Part shown: positions 11,690-23,240 of the stretch, piece by piece
How the letters are laid out: every line of letters begins with the position of its first letter
Position numbering within the stretch: position 1 is the stretch's first letter
Assembly (NCBI RefSeq): GCF_008831285.2
Contig: NC_045141.1
Coordinates: 25,407,315-25,471,314 of the forward strand
DNA: 64,000 nt
Direction: 5' to 3'
Source: Nymphaea colorata
Taxonomy: Eukaryota; Streptophyta; Magnoliopsida; Nymphaeales; Nymphaeaceae
The notes under the pieces: model-generated
What the model was told of the DNA's origin: nothing
The model's input: the letters and a program-made list of their open reading frames with translations, nothing else
Database searches by the model: none
Position numbers and translations under genes: made by a program

Positions 11690-12340
11690 TTTCTATATTG
11701 GTGCCTTTCAGCCGCTTACGTATTTATCATAAATACTCCTATGCCGTTTCACTATGCATTTGAAAAGATTTCGAAGTTTTCAAGAAGGGCGTAAGATTTA
11801 GTTATTATGCATGAGTCCTGAGTACCTCTCAACCAAATTGATTGAAACAACTGAAATTAGTACTCAGTCAGCTGTATTGTCTTAAGAAACATGCACTAAA
11901 TGATGGTGACAAATACTCTCAACAAAAGAAATACATGCACGTCAATGTGGTGAAGTCGGATATTAAAAACCAAGCACTTGATATTGGAAACTACATCGGT
12001 CTCCCTCGCCCAATGAGAGCAATAGGAAATGTGTTTATATACAATCTTTATGATACATCAATAATTGAGGCATGTACATGATGGGGTAGCATTTATAAAA
12101 TGCAACAACAGATTACAACACAAGATTTTGAAAGCGCCACAACTCACCTTCTTATTATAAATAAGTGTCGTGTTGATAAATCTGGTGAAAAAATCTCGAC
12201 AGCTCAGGTGAGCAAATTTGTTCTAGAAATATTGTAACCTCTCCTGAAAATGGAGGAAACGATCGAGTTGTAACTCTCTTATATAATAAGAAGCAACATG
12301 CTAGGGTTTGATATGGCCCTAGCATGACACTTATTTTTTT
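11690..12340 (+). repeat. six-copy unidentified module, copy 1
   Basis: Homologous to 42920-43590 (+), and in opposite orientation to 29219-29800, 39900-40370, 50440-51030 and 60590-61150. In this orientation the frame reads KKHALNDGDKYSQQKK, then DIGNYIGLPRPMRAIGNVF, YDTSIIEACT and, after a stop, QQQITTQDF..LLIINKC.VDKSGEKIS. The wording is shared by all copies although each is broken. I do not recognise a family. Confidence 0.55.
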
Positions 12341-12399
12341 GTCTTGAGTTGCCTTGCCGTTTGGTTCTGCTAAACTTTGAGACATTTTTGGTTTTTGTT

Positions 12400-13245
12400 A
12401 ACGATACAACTATACAAGTAGGAGATTGTCTTTGTTATTAGCGTCGTCGTTTTCTAGGACCTTGTTCAACTGAGTTTTTCTCGCGAAAAAGATCAAAAAT
12501 ATTTCAACTCTGAAGCGCATCTTCCAATGCGGCAGACCTTGGAGAAAACAAAAAGACTAGAACTTAAAATGAACCTCACATTTCTGCTTTACTAGAGAGA
12601 GAGATTTCTTCAACTTATTTTTTAATGATAGTTAAACCAATCTTCCATAAGTTGCCATAAATTTGAATAAAAATATTTAAAAATTAATTAAATTAATTGA
12701 AGAAATATATATATATATATCTCCTTGTCCGAAATATTTCATTAAAGTAAAGCAAAAATGTGAGGTTCATTTTAGGGCATAGCCTTTTTCTTTTCTCCCA
12801 ATTTTATCATATTGGTAGATGTGCCTCTGAATTGAAAATTGTTTGGTCATTTTTGCGAAAAGAACCCAAGGTCTTGAAAAACGATGAGGCTAATAATAAA
12901 GTTAATCTCTTACTGACTGTCAACAAAAATGAAACCCTACCTAGAAAAAGATAAAGCCTGAAAACCTGTTATCAGATTATCAAAAGAATATATGGGGCTT
13001 AACTGAAATTCACCCTTTTTTCAGGAAGATGAGCATCGCCAGCCCCATTAAAAAGGTGTATTTTAATGAAAAAAGGGGAAGAAAAGCTGCATACGAAGAA
13101 CAACAATAGCAAGAAAAACAATAAATTGGCAAAAAGAACCTCCAAGAAAAGAGAGAAAGGAGAAACTTTCTCACGTGCATCATCATAGTGTTGATAACGG
13201 AGAAGAACCCAAGAAAACGGTGATCCCTTGTCTGGAACCCCTGAA
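12400..13245. repeat. segmental repeat leading into foldback unit A
   Basis: Matches 15590-16340, 31970-32520 and 43650-44410 in the same orientation (ggagattgtctttgttatta, then caaaaatgtgaggttcattttagggc, then agatgagcatcgccagcccc). Short AT runs (12704-12720) are included. Reading frames are short and not conserved. Confidence 0.65.
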
Positions 13246-14190
13246 CCAGCCGAATTAATCATGAGGAGAAGACGATCGAATGAGATTGCCGGCCTCCCAA
13301 TTAAAAGAACAATGCCCTACCACCTTGCCGGAATAGGAAAGGATCATGGCAGCCGCTGCACCACAAACATAATAATGAACCACAACATATAAGTACCGGC
13401 AACCAGCCTAGGGCAGAAGAAAGCAAACCAAAGGATCTCCCATTGAGAAGAAAAACAGACAGCCCAAGTAAGTAAGATTGAAGCAGCAGAAGCACATGGA
13501 GTGGAAGAGGACTTGGGGGCGTTAGACGGTGCAATGCTTGCCTCTGGTGACTTGAAGGGTCCGGCTGCAGACATAAATCACTCTCTTCTTTCACCGTAGT
13601 TAAAAAAGGTAATCGCCGAGCTGCTTACCCTGCTTTATGATCAGATTCCACTGTCATCACGGCCGCCGCGCTACCTCCATCTCACCTTACCTTCCTTCCT
13701 TTTTCCTTTCGTTTGTTTTGTCCTTTTAACACCGAAAAGCCATAATGGTGCAACGCCATTTTCGGTTGTTTGGTCCTTTTTAACACCAAAAAGCCATAAT
13801 GGTGCAACGCCATGTGAGGTGAAATGCATGATAAAACACTGTAGAGGAGGGAAAATGGTACAGATTTCCCTTCCTACATCAAACCCAAAAAAAATAAATT
13901 CCTCCCAGTTTTGGGGTTATACTGGTGGAATTCGATCGTAAAGCAGGGTAATCGGCTCCATTGTGACTTAGGTTAGCCCGCAGACCGTTCGGGTCACTAG
14001 GCAGCAGCCTAAGCCCCTGGAGATCTTTTCTTCTTCAGCTTTTGGCTTCTTCGCTTTTGGCTGCAATTTTACTGGGAATGTCAATCGAGGATCCTTGCCA
14101 TTGGTTGGCTGCCGCTACTTATTTGTGGTGGTGGTTGATTTGTGCGTTCGTAGTGCATTGGTGGCGATCTTTTTGATTGGGAGAGAATGC
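13246..14190. repeat. foldback unit A
   Basis: The left arm (about 13290-13690) and right arm (about 13925-14185) are inverted relative to each other: ...ccctgctttatgatc.gattccac on the left pairs with gtggaattcgatcgtaaagcaggg on the right. The outer parts share ggcctcccaattaaaag versus tttttgattggga. The spacer holds a duplicated aacaccgaaaagccataatggtgcaacgccat segment. Sister units lie at 17195-18168 (+23006-23240), 32530-33600, 45260-45440 (left part) and 51695-52180 (right part). Confidence 0.7.
13344..13574 (-). CDS. small hydrophobic reading frame in foldback arm
   Basis: A 76-residue ATG-initiated frame on the minus strand. The N-terminus is small and polar (FKSPEASIAPSNAPKSS). It is followed by a long hydrophobic stretch, SSQWEILWFAFFCPRLVAG and TYMLWFIIMFVVQ, that looks like one or two membrane spans. 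The same frame is recognisable in units B (about 17260-17480, one-base deletion) and C (32565-32822), and truncated in D. I do not recognise the family. It may be a captured exon of a cellular membrane protein or just a conserved repeat frame. Confidence 0.35.
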   Translation of the reverse strand: MSAAGPFKSPEASIAPSNAPKSSSTPCASAASILLTWAVCFSSQWEILWFAFFCPRLVAGTYMLWFIIMFVVQRLP

Positions 14191-14515
14191 TCGGTGCGAC
14201 ACTCGTTCCCCTTCGTCTTTCTTGGCTGCCAAGCAAGCTCCTGTGGGTTCTTTTTGTAGTTAGAGGGGAGAAGAGGAAGGGGTTTTTGAGTTCGTCTTAT
14301 GATCGTTCTCCGACGTGCAGGTACCACTGCAATGCAGAACTCGGCAACCGTTGCAGCTCATAGTTGGAGGCTCCCGCGTGCTCCTCGTCGGAGAAGGATC
14401 ATAAGACGAACTCAGAAACCCCTCTCCTCTTTTCCCCTCTAACTACAAAAAGAACCCACAGGAGCTTGCTTGGCAGCCAAGAAAGACGGAGGTGTTGCAC
14501 CGAGCATCCTCTCCC
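14179..14515. repeat. palindrome, arms about 135 bp
   Basis: Left arm 14179-14314 (gagaatgctcggtgcgacac ... cttatgatcgttctccgacg) pairs with right arm 14384-14515 (cgtcggagaaggatcataag ... caccgagcatcctctcc). The spacer is about 70 bp with cagaactcggcaaccgttgcag. The same spacer and right arm form the core of the foldback at 56785-57434. Confidence 0.75.
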
Positions 14516-15290
14516 TTTAACAAGAGAATGAACCCATATGAGTAAGGATTTCTATACGGTACTTTACCCTCCTGGTGAGTAAGGATTCTCCATAGAACCC
14601 TAGTTTTAGGCTGAACGGTGGCAAAGAGTCCTAAGCTTTTTTAACTCTTGAGACTCGACTCGCTCTGAGTCTGAAGAATGCACAAGCTCATGCAATGTTT
14701 TCGTCTATGCACAAATATGCGATGACGTCGTCACCTACAATAGGAGTCTTCAGACATTGCATATGAGTTTGTGCAGGAGAAAAAAAGGAGGAGTGCTTGA
14801 ACTTTGAAGTCCGTGTATGGCCAAGGCTGGTATAAACAAGTGGAATGAATGCTAGGGCTATGGTGCCGAGCCCATTGCTATTGTTGCTTCTACTATGTTT
14901 GCCTCGGGAGAGGGAGAGAGAGGGGCTAAACTTGTTTCTGTCATGTTGTCATTGTTGTATATTTATTATTGTTATTATTATTAATTGAATTACAGAGTGA
15001 GAGTGGACTTTAAGGAAGTGGGTTTATTTTTAAACAATTGTCATATTTCTAATGCACTTCATTTTCAAAATGTACTAAAATTGGTTCAAAACTCGAACTT
15101 GAATTCAAATTCTGATATCATTATAAAAACTTGGGTACATCTGATTAGGATTAAAAAACCATATTTCAGATTCAAATTCGGATTATGAGTTTTTTCTTTG
15201 TATTTGAATATGTGAAAAGGTGGATGCAATTAAAGGTACATCTGATTCGAATGATTCGAATCCAATTCATTGACATCCCTACAAAGGCTT
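14516..15290. repeat. mixed dispersed repeats
   Basis: 14570-14880 matches 62930-63230, including an inverted hexadecamer-type motif around gcaatgtct/agacattgc. 14880-15000 matches the palindrome arm at 63340-63460 (gttgcttctactatgtttgcc). 15000-15290 is the gattcaaat-rich tail shared with 9.8-10.1 kb. No gene. Confidence 0.55.
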
Positions 15291-17194
15291 GTATTGGACT
15301 CGTACAAGTACATTAATAGATCATTATCTTTGATGAATCTCAAGGCATGCCTTCAACTCCCTACACAAGACGATCCACCCGTAGTCCCAAGTTTCCTTCT
15401 CGTGAGCAAAGAGCCGGACCAGCCCAGCCCAGCCCTAGTCTTAAGTTTGCTTGTCAGTAGCATCAAATCTCTACACAGGCCAATCCAGCCCAAGATCTTG
15501 TGCACAAAGGAAGGAAAGTAATGGGCCTTAGCTTTTCCTTCCTGAGTTTTCTTGCCGTCTGGTACTGCTAAACTTTGAGACATTTTTCGTTTTTGTTAAC
15601 AAGTCAAGTAGGAGATTGTTTTTGTTATTACCCTCCTCATTTTCTAAGACCTTGTTGTAGTGAGTTTTTCTCGGGAAAAAGACAAAAAATATTTCAACTC
15701 TGAAGCACATCTTCCAATACGACAGACCTTGGAGAAAACAAAAAGACTAGAACTTAAAATGAACTTCACGTTTCTGCTTTACTAAAATCTTTATATATAT
15801 TTTTTGAGGATAGTTAGACCAATCTTTCATAAGTTGCCAATGAATTTGAAGAAAATATCTCTCTCCCCTTGTCCGAAATATTTCAGTAAAGTAAAGCAAA
15901 AATGTGAGGTTCATTTTAGGGCCTAGACTTTTTCTTTTCTAAGAATTTTGTCGTATTGGAAGATGTGTTTCTGAATTGAAAATTGTTTGGTCATTTTCGC
16001 GAAGAGAACCCAATGTCTTAAAAAATGAAGAGGCTAATAATAAAGTTAATCCCTTACTGACTTTTAACAAAAATGAAACCCTACCTCGAAAAAGGCAAAG
16101 CATGAATACCTGGTATTAGATTATTAAAAGAAGATATGGGGCTTAACCTAAATTCTCCCTTTTTGTTTTTTTAGGAAGATGAGCATCGCCAGCCCCATTA
16201 AAAAGTGTATTTTCATGAAAAATGGGAAGAAAAAGTGCAAAAAAAGAACAACAATAGCGTAATCTAATGACATGAAGAAAAACAATAAATTGGCAAAAAG
16301 AAGCTCCAAGAAAAGGGAGAAAGGAGAAACTTTCTACCACTTTCTACAAACCTACCAATTTGAAGAAACATGTTACTTTGAGTTCCTGTACATCCACTCA
16401 ACCGGTTGCGGGGCCAGTATCGCCTTAGTTTCTCCGGACAGCGAGGGCTCCCCCTTAGCCGAATCTCAGGCGGCAATGGCACCCACAGTCACAGATGGTT
16501 TAACTTAGTTAACTTGTTTATTTCAACCGGACTGTTTGAAGGTAGAAATTTTGAATGTATCTTTCCAAAGCTAGGGGTCTTAGTGGCTTTCGATCTATTT
16601 TCCTTTATAATGTAGCGTTTGATTTAGAGGAAAAAGTTCTCTTGGTATAGGGAGGAAGAGTAAAAGTTTCACCTTATCTTAAAATAAGGTGTGCTTGATG
16701 AATTAGAAAAGGTTCATCTAATGAAATTTGTTGATGTTTGATGGCTACGTGAGGTGAAGGGAGACAGACAGTTATAAATAACTAACCATTACATATCTTA
16801 TAGTTTTTAATTTCTAGTTCAATAATCACTCGGATATGTTTTACTAACTTTTGAATTAAATAAATTTTACTATACTACACATGACCATATAAAGCATACT
16901 TCTTGAAGATTACAGGTAAACCACCAAGCAACCGGATTATCCCCAGAGTGCGGGCGTCCAATTCCATGTTCCTCAAGCATAGACCATAAAACATCTTGCA
17001 AACCAACGCCGGAAAGAAAGTAGATTAAGCAACCACAGCAAGATCCAACAACGTCTGGTCTCAAGCCACAAGCCATCATCTCCCTACTGTTCATGTTCCC
17101 GTTTCTCAATTCCATCATCATCATGTTGATAATGGAGAAGAACCCAAGACAACGGTGTATCCCTCAGTTTGGAACCCCTTTGTCAACCAGACGA
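15291..17194. repeat. segmental repeat, copy B
   Basis: Near-identical over long stretches to 43610-45260 (compare 16260-16620 with 44330-44690) and related to 31620-32520. A 78-codon frame at 16272-16508 (+) (MKKNNKLAKRSSKKREKG...YFEFLYIHSTGCGASI) is open in both copies, but I see no recognisable domain and regard it as unproven. Confidence 0.65.
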
Positions 17195-18168
17195 ATCAAT
17201 CATGAGGAGAAGACGATCAATTGAGATTGCCGGCCTCCCAATTAGAAGATCAGGAAATGATCATGGGCAGCCGCTGCACCACGAACACATTAATCAACCA
17301 CAACATATAAGTAGCGGCAACCAGCCAAGGGCAGAAGAAAGCAAACCAAAGGATCTCCCATTGAGAAGAAAAACGGACAGCCCAAGTAAGATTGAAGCAG
17401 CTGAAGTGGAAGGAATAGAAGAGGACTTGGGGGCCTTAGACGGCGCACTGCTTGCCTCTGGTGACTTGAACGGTCAGGCTGCAGACTAACGTAAATCACC
17501 CTCTTCTTTCACCCTAGGAAATAAAGATAACAGCCGAGCCGCTTGCCCTACTTTATGATCTGATTCCACTGTCATCGCCGCCGCCGCCGTTCCTCCTTCT
17601 CACCTTCCTTCTTTTTTCCTTTCAGTTGCTTTATCCTTTAACATCAGAAAGCCATATATGGTGCAACTCAATGTAAGGTGAAATGCATGATAAAACACTG
17701 TAGAGGAGGGGAAAAAATCGTAGTACGATTTTTTCCACCTCCATCAAACGCAAAAAAAATTCCTCCCAGTTTTTTGGGTCATACTGGTTGGAAGCTACGA
17801 AGGGGTCCCACTTTTTACTCAAGCAACCTTCACTTGGCGTGGCATTGCACCCTTATGGCTTTCTGCTGTTAAAGACTAAAAGCAATCAAAGGAAAAAGGA
17901 AATCAAAGGAAAAAGGAAGAAAGGTGAGAGGGAGGTAGGGCAGTGGCGACAACAGTGGAATCCGATCATAAAGCAGGGTAATCGGCTCCATTGTTTTTGG
18001 GGTGAAAGAAGATGGTGATTTAAGTTAGTCCGCAGACTGACCGTTTGGGTCACTGCCGTCTAAGCCCCCCGAGATCTTCTTCTTCTTCCACTTTTGGCTG
18101 CTTCAATTTTACTCGGGATGTCTATTTTTCTTCTCAATCGGAGATCCTTGCCGTTGGTTGGTTACCGC
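17195..18168. repeat. foldback unit B, left arm, spacer and first part of right arm
   Basis: The left arm is about 17195-17620. The right arm starts at about 17925 (agtggcgacaacagtggaat) and is interrupted at 18169 by the copia element, resuming at 23006. The left arm contains the hydrophobic minus-strand frame (SSQWEILWFAFFCPWLVAA) with a one-base deletion upstream relative to unit C. Confidence 0.7.
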
Positions 18169-18530
18169 TGATCAAAAGATATATGAATAAGAATGAACAA
18201 GGAATTTTAACGAGGTTCGGTGCTGAAATCACCTACGTCCTCAAAGTCTCTCTACTCTCTTTTCAACATGCAACGATAGATAGAGGTTCTATTATTTAAA
18301 GAATAGAAATCACAATCTTTGACTCCTAAAATCATGGAGTTGATATACAACTTGTTTTCTTCAAAATATTGCTTCCTATTTTATCTCTTTCCATAGATAA
18401 AGAGATTTGAACATCAACCTCTTCTTCATCCATTCTTGAATTTTTGGCAATTGATTGCACTGCATCATCTTTTGATTTCCCCTACTTATGCGGATGATCA
18501 TCTTTTGCCACATGAATTGGTTCTCTAACC
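18169..18530 (-). repeat. copia 3' LTR
   Basis: 362 bp. It starts TG at 18169 on the plus strand, and its inner end reads taacc instead of taaca. It aligns base for base in length with 22644-23005. Confidence 0.9.
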
Positions 18531-18540
18531 GCCTCCGTCA
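18531..18540 (-). promoter_or_regulatory. copia polypurine tract
   Basis: The minus strand reads GACGGAGGCG immediately before the 3' LTR, the expected position for the plus-strand primer. It is weakly purine-rich and probably mutated. Confidence 0.55.
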
Positions 18541-18700
18541 AGATCAACGCTTGGTTTTTGATGTTGAGTTTCGTACAAATAAAAGCATGACGACCTTTGG
18601 CTAAGGGCTTAGTGAATATATCTGCAATATGATCTCGAGTAGAAATGTAGCTAATTGTGAGCTCCTTTTTTGCTAATTTATCTCGAACAAAATGTAAGTC
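18541..18700 (-). pseudogene. copia RNase H C-terminal end
   Basis: Contains EHIEIDLHFVRDKLAKKELT, SYISTRDHIADIFTKPLAKG and FICTKLNI, the usual last motifs of copia polyproteins. The earlier part of RNase H is missing. The frame runs on into the LTR. Confidence 0.85.
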
Positions 18701-19681
18701 TATTTCTATGTGTTCTATAGATACTTGGATCTTGAAAAGTTGTACCAGAGTGAAGATGCAGTGGTGGAGAGACAGCCATGGGAGAGTTAGCAATTTTGGC
18801 ATCAAGTAATTTTGTTCTTCACAATAAATCTTCAATATACTTTCGTTGTGATAATAAAACTCCTTGCTCATGGTTTTCAACTTCAATGCCCAAAAAAAAT
18901 GTAAGTCTCCAAGATCTTTTAAGGCAAATTCTTGTCCACGCATGCCTATAAGATCTTGCACCTTTCTTGGAGAATTTTCAGTGATAATGATATCATTTGC
19001 ATATATAAGAATGAAAACGATATAATTTTCTTGTCTTAAAATGAAGAGAGAATTGTCGGTTTGCGCACGTTTGAATTCCATTTGTTGAAGAAAGAGGCTG
19101 AATCTTGAAAACCATGCTCTTGGCGCTTGCTTGAGTCTGTAAAGGGCTCATTGAATCTTACAAACATAGTTTGGAAAATTTGGGTCTTCGAATCCTTGTA
19201 GTTGATCCATATAAACATTCTTATTGATGTGCCCATGAAGGAAAACATTTTGTACATCAAGCTGCCTTAAGTACCAATTTTGTGTGATAGCAAGAGAAAA
19301 TAATAGTTCTGATTGTGGTTGGTTTAACTACAGGACTAAAAGTCTCGAAATAATCTACTCCTTCTTGCTGACTATATCCTTTCGCAACCAACCTCGCTTT
19401 GTATCTTTCTAAACTTCCATCTACTCTGCACTTTATCTTATAAACCCATTTGCATTTCACAATATGTTGCTCATTTGTACAAGGAACAAGAGTCCAAGTA
19501 TGATTTTTCTTCAAGGCAGTAATTTCATTTCTCATAGCAGTGATCCAATTTGGATCCTTGCTTGCTTCTTGAAACTGTATATTATCTTTATCTTGAGGGA
19601 GCTTGACTAAGAGCGTTTGTGGAAGAGAGTGTTTTGTTGAGTAGACCTTTGGTTTCACCATGCCATCTTGGAATCAAGTTG
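18701..19681 (-). pseudogene. copia reverse transcriptase, broken
   Basis: Begins [21 protein letters not shown] and [12 protein letters not shown], continuing [23 protein letters not shown]. The middle part (VFLHGHI.K.VYMDQLQGF, ALYRLKQAPRAWF) is in other frames, with TGA at 19150-19148. The catalytic YVDD box reads YANDIIIT, so one essential Asp is lost. A deletion or rearrangement follows at about 18730-18810. Confidence 0.88.
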
Positions 19682-20401
19682 TCATATGATGAGTTCTTGT
19701 GAGAATTGGTGGAGGAGTCGTGCTTTGATTTGCATTATCACCTTGACAAGCCATGCTTTGATCTGGATTCTCATCTGGACCATTTGATTGATTAACACAA
19801 GTAGGAGTTCCGTGTGTCTTCTCAATATTGTCATCAATACCATTTTGAGAGAATTGATATTGTATAGTGGCAATCTGGTTGTCATAACTTTCCTTTCTGC
19901 AATTTTTCTTGTCAAATCTCTCTCTATTTTGATGGAAGGGGAACTAGCTTTCATAAAAAATAACATGACGTGATACTGAGATTGAGACAAAAATATCCAT
20001 GATGCCTTGGTACATAGCCCATAAAAATACATTTTTCAGATTTATGCTCAAATTTATTTTTTCTGTACGGCAAGCATGGGAAACATGCACACCAAAAAAA
20101 TTTTAAGAAATTGTAATCTGGTTTGGTTTTGAACATGACTTTAAACGGACTTAGTCCTTTAAGATTTTTGGTGGAAACTCTGTTAATAAGATATGTGGGT
20201 AAGATATGTGGCTGTATGAAAGGCATAAGACCAATACTTATTTGGTATGCAGGCATCAGCCATCATAGTGAGCCCGGTTTCAACAACATGGTGATGACGT
20301 CTTTCAACTGCACCTTTTTGTTCTAGAGTGTGAGGACAAGAAATCCTATGTCCAATTCCATTTGATTCAAGAAAACTAGTAAGACCTTGATATTCTCCAC
20401 C
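19682..20401 (-). pseudogene. copia integrase C-terminal part and linker, broken
   Basis: Includes the frame at 20256-19951 with LPTYLINRVSTKNLKGLSPF, then FLKFFWCACFPCLPY..NKFEHKSEKCIFMGYVPRHHGYFC, the conserved integrase-to-RT linker of copia. The downstream linker is degraded. Confidence 0.8.
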
Positions 20402-21169
20402 TCAATCTGAATGCAAAAATTTAATTTTTGCACCTATAACAAGGTCAATAAGCAATTTAAACTTTTGAAAAACTTCATATAAGTCTGATTTATTCTTGAG
20501 AAGGTCTATCCAAGAATATCTTGAATAGGCATCAACAAACAAAGCATCATACCTATATCCATCAATACTAGTTATGAGCATAGGGCCCCAAACATAAGAA
20601 TAAACAATATCTAAGAATCCATGTACTGGTGTAGAAGTCATGTTAAAGGGTAGACGATGACTCTTACCCTTTTGACAAGCTTCACACACTTTATGTTGCA
20701 TAAAATCATCATAAGGCAAACCAAAATGATTCAAAATGTTCATAACAGTCTTTTGACCAAAACGTCTATGCCAAGTGTCAACCGAGTCCTTGACGTCAAC
20801 ATCTCTAGTAATGAATAAGACTTTCTTGTTCTTGTTCAAGGTCAGTTTGTGTAAACCTTTTTCACTTCGACCTTGGAGCAGTACTTTCCTTGAGGTGAGA
20901 TCATTGACATAACAACAAGAGGGGTGAAATTCAAAGAAAACATTATTCTCCTTAGCAAATTTGTGTACTAACATGAGATTCTTAGAGATGTTAGGTACAT
21001 GAAGAATATCACTCATGAAAAATCTGTCAAAAACAGTAGAACCAATGTGGTTAATAGTCAAACCTAATCCATCTCCAATAAGAACATTGTAATCGCCTTG
21101 ATACTCAAAATGTAGAGATAAGTTGTTCAAGTCACTGGTCCCATGATGAGATGCTCCAGAGTCTGGATA
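20402..21169 (-). pseudogene. copia protease and integrase N-terminal/core, broken
   Basis: Starts with the aspartic protease motif DSGASHH, which is intact. The GAG-pre-integrase signature follows (DTWHRRFGQ), then the zinc-binding CEACQKGKSHRLPF, then the integrase core SYVWGPMLITSIDG..FVDAYSRYSWI. The first core Asp is replaced by Tyr (SYVWGP instead of SDVWGP). The frame ends LHSD followed by TGA (20404-20402) and then GGEYQ, a stop in the second catalytic block. Confidence 0.88.
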
Positions 21170-22070
21170 CTAGTTTTGACCATTGGTGGAGCTCTGGTGA
21201 GGGGCCACATGATATGCTTTTGGTGCCAAAGAAGGATTATTTTGAGCATAAGAGGTAAGCTGATAGCAGGAGCGCACAGAATGACCAAGTTTTTCACAAA
21301 TTTGGCAAACGATACGAGGTCGATTACTTTGAAATCGGCCTCCATGACTTCTAAAATTGCCACCACGGTTTCCTCTTCCATCACGATAAAGTGATCTTCC
21401 ACGGTTTTGATTGTGAGAAAAGAAACTAGTCTTGTTTGTCAAATTAATAGAAGCATTCAGCTGATCAGTTTCAACACCAATACTCTCTATTATATTGCAT
21501 TCTTGAGTCAAGAGTAAACCATGAAGCTCTTCTAATGTCACTGGTGTAGATCGGGTCTCAATTGAGACCCTAAAAGCATGGTACTCATTTGGCAATCAAT
21601 AAATGCATGATAAGATCATCTTCCTCAACATATTTAGAGGCAATAGCTAATTGATGAACAATAGATTTCGCATGCTAAAAGTATTCATCTATTGTTTTGT
21701 TTCCTTTCTTTAGATCTTGAAGTTGACCTCTAAGATGAATTATGCGTGAACGAGAATGAGAAACATATGATCTTTTTAGGGAAGACCAGACTTCATATGC
21801 AGTTTCCAAGCCAATGACTTGACTCTAGACGTTTTCACTCAATGAGGTGATAATCCAACTTAAAACAAGCTGACCATGCTTTAACTATAAGATATAATCA
21901 GGATTAACATCATCAGAATTTCCAACAGTTTTGGGCAGACAATGGATTATTCTATCAATATAACCCATAAGTCCATAAGTGATCAAGATGGGTTTGAATT
22001 GAGCAGCCCAAAGCATATAATTATCTGCTGTAAGTTTGACAGAGATAACCTGAGAAAAGTTTGACGACAC
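21170..22070 (-). pseudogene. copia gag, broken
   Basis: The N-terminal gag core reads VKLTADNYMLWAAQFKPIL (UBN2-like). After frame breaks it continues MPNEYHAFRVSIETR to RGRSLYRDGRGNRGG and the zinc knuckle CQICEKLGHSVRSC (nucleocapsid, binds genomic RNA). The frame stops with TAG at 21172-21170, just before the protease motif YPDSGASHH, where a Trp codon is usual. Confidence 0.85.
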
Positions 22071-22631
22071 TTGGTTAAAGTTGAAACTAGTGTTAGAGTT
22101 CTATTCGACATTGAAGAGGTCGACAATGAAGATGTTGCCATCACTAAATGGAGCCGATGAAGGCCAATGAAGTCAATGAATTGTGTTTTTGTTTAACGTA
22201 TGGCCGGCCGTTTGAAAGAGCTGGTACTGCTCAGATAGCCGGGACACGTGGATTCACTGGAGGGATTCGTCGAGTAGCTCTGACACGGTGAATGAAGTAA
22301 CACGCTGGGGAATGAAGAACACGATGAAATATTTCGTCGGGTTTGTTGGATTTCGCCGGAATCCCTCTTCTGCGCCGGAAAAAGTTGAAAAATTACCGGT
22401 AGAATTCAAAAATTGATTTCTCCTTGATTTCTCAACAGTTTTGGCCGGGTAAGGGCTCAAAATGCTCGGAATTTCATCAACTTTTTCCTCAGATGATCTC
22501 TCAGGATCAAACGTATTTAACGCTAAAAGTAGTCGGACTCCACCAGAAATAAAGAATACACGTTCGAGGGAAGAATCTGCTGTGGAATGATTCACAATCC
22601 AAGGATCAATACCTAGAGTAGATACCATGAA
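22071..22631 (-). other. copia leader and degraded start of gag
   Basis: The leader between the primer-binding site and the first recognisable gag motif. An open stretch at 22254-22628 (MVSTLGIDPWIVNHSTADSS...) lies in the position where such elements often have a short gag leader, but it is broken before the gag core. Confidence 0.4.
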
Positions 22632-22643
22632 GCTCTGATACCA
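22632..22643 (-). promoter_or_regulatory. copia primer-binding site
   Basis: The minus strand reads TGGTATCAGAGC directly after the 5' LTR, the standard complement of the initiator tRNA-Met 3' end used by plant copia elements. Confidence 0.9.
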
Positions 22644-23005
22644 TGATAAAAAGAGATATGAAGAAGAATGAACAAGGAATTTTAACGAGGTTAGATGCTA
22701 AAATCACCTACATCTTCAAAGTCTCTCCACTCTCTTTTCAACATGCAACGAGAGATAGAGGTTCCACTATTTAAAGAATACAAATCACAATCTTTGACTC
22801 CTAAAATCATGGAGTTGATATACAGATTGTTTTCTTCAAAATATCGCTTCCTATTTTATCTCTTTCCATAAATAAAGAGATTTGAACGTCAACCTCTTCT
22901 TCATCCACTCCTGATTTTTTGGCAATTGATTGCACTGTATCATCTTTTGATTTCCCCAACTTATGTGGATGATGATCTTTTGCCACATGAATTGGTTCTC
23001 TAACA
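22644..23005 (-). repeat. copia 5' LTR
   Basis: Plus-strand ends TG (22644) and CA (23005). It pairs with 18169-18530. It is adjacent to the primer-binding site, so it is the 5' LTR of the minus-strand element. Confidence 0.9.
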
Positions 23006-23240
23006 GTCGTTACTTATTTGTTGTGGTTGATTTGTGCGTTCGTGGTGCATCGACCGCAGTGGGGCGTTGTTCTTTTTTATTGGGAGGTCTGCAAACTCTA
23101 TCGATCATCTGCTTGCGATCGATTCGACTGGTCCACAGAAGGGTTCGAAATGGAGGGATACACCATCGTCTTGGGTTCTTCTCCGTCGGTAATAAGACAA
23201 GACGATGGTAATACAAGTGAGAAATGAGAACGTGTGTGTG
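23006..23240. repeat. foldback unit B, remainder of right arm
   Basis: Continues the arm interrupted by the copia element: ttacttatttgttgtggttg through gggaggtc to cgtcttgggttcttctcc. It matches 33490-33680 and 51960-52150 without interruption. A TG-type microsatellite follows at 23230-23249. Confidence 0.75.

Larger units (their letters stand above)
18169..23005 (-). mobile_element. Ty1-copia LTR retrotransposon, degenerate
   Basis: A full-structure element on the minus strand: LTR, PBS, gag, protease, integrase, RT, RNase H, polypurine tract, LTR. The order integrase-before-RT identifies Ty1-copia. The two 362-bp LTRs differ at about 26 positions by my count (about 93% identical). Several in-frame stops and lost catalytic residues show it is not autonomous. 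It is inserted in the right arm of foldback unit B. Flanks accgc (left) and gtcgt (right) are candidate 5-bp target duplications that differ only by transitions. Confidence 0.93.

Noticed and set aside
16272-16508. 78-codon frame also open at 44347-44583
   Set aside because: The two segments are almost identical in DNA over a much longer stretch, so openness of both is not evidence of selection. No domain is recognised.
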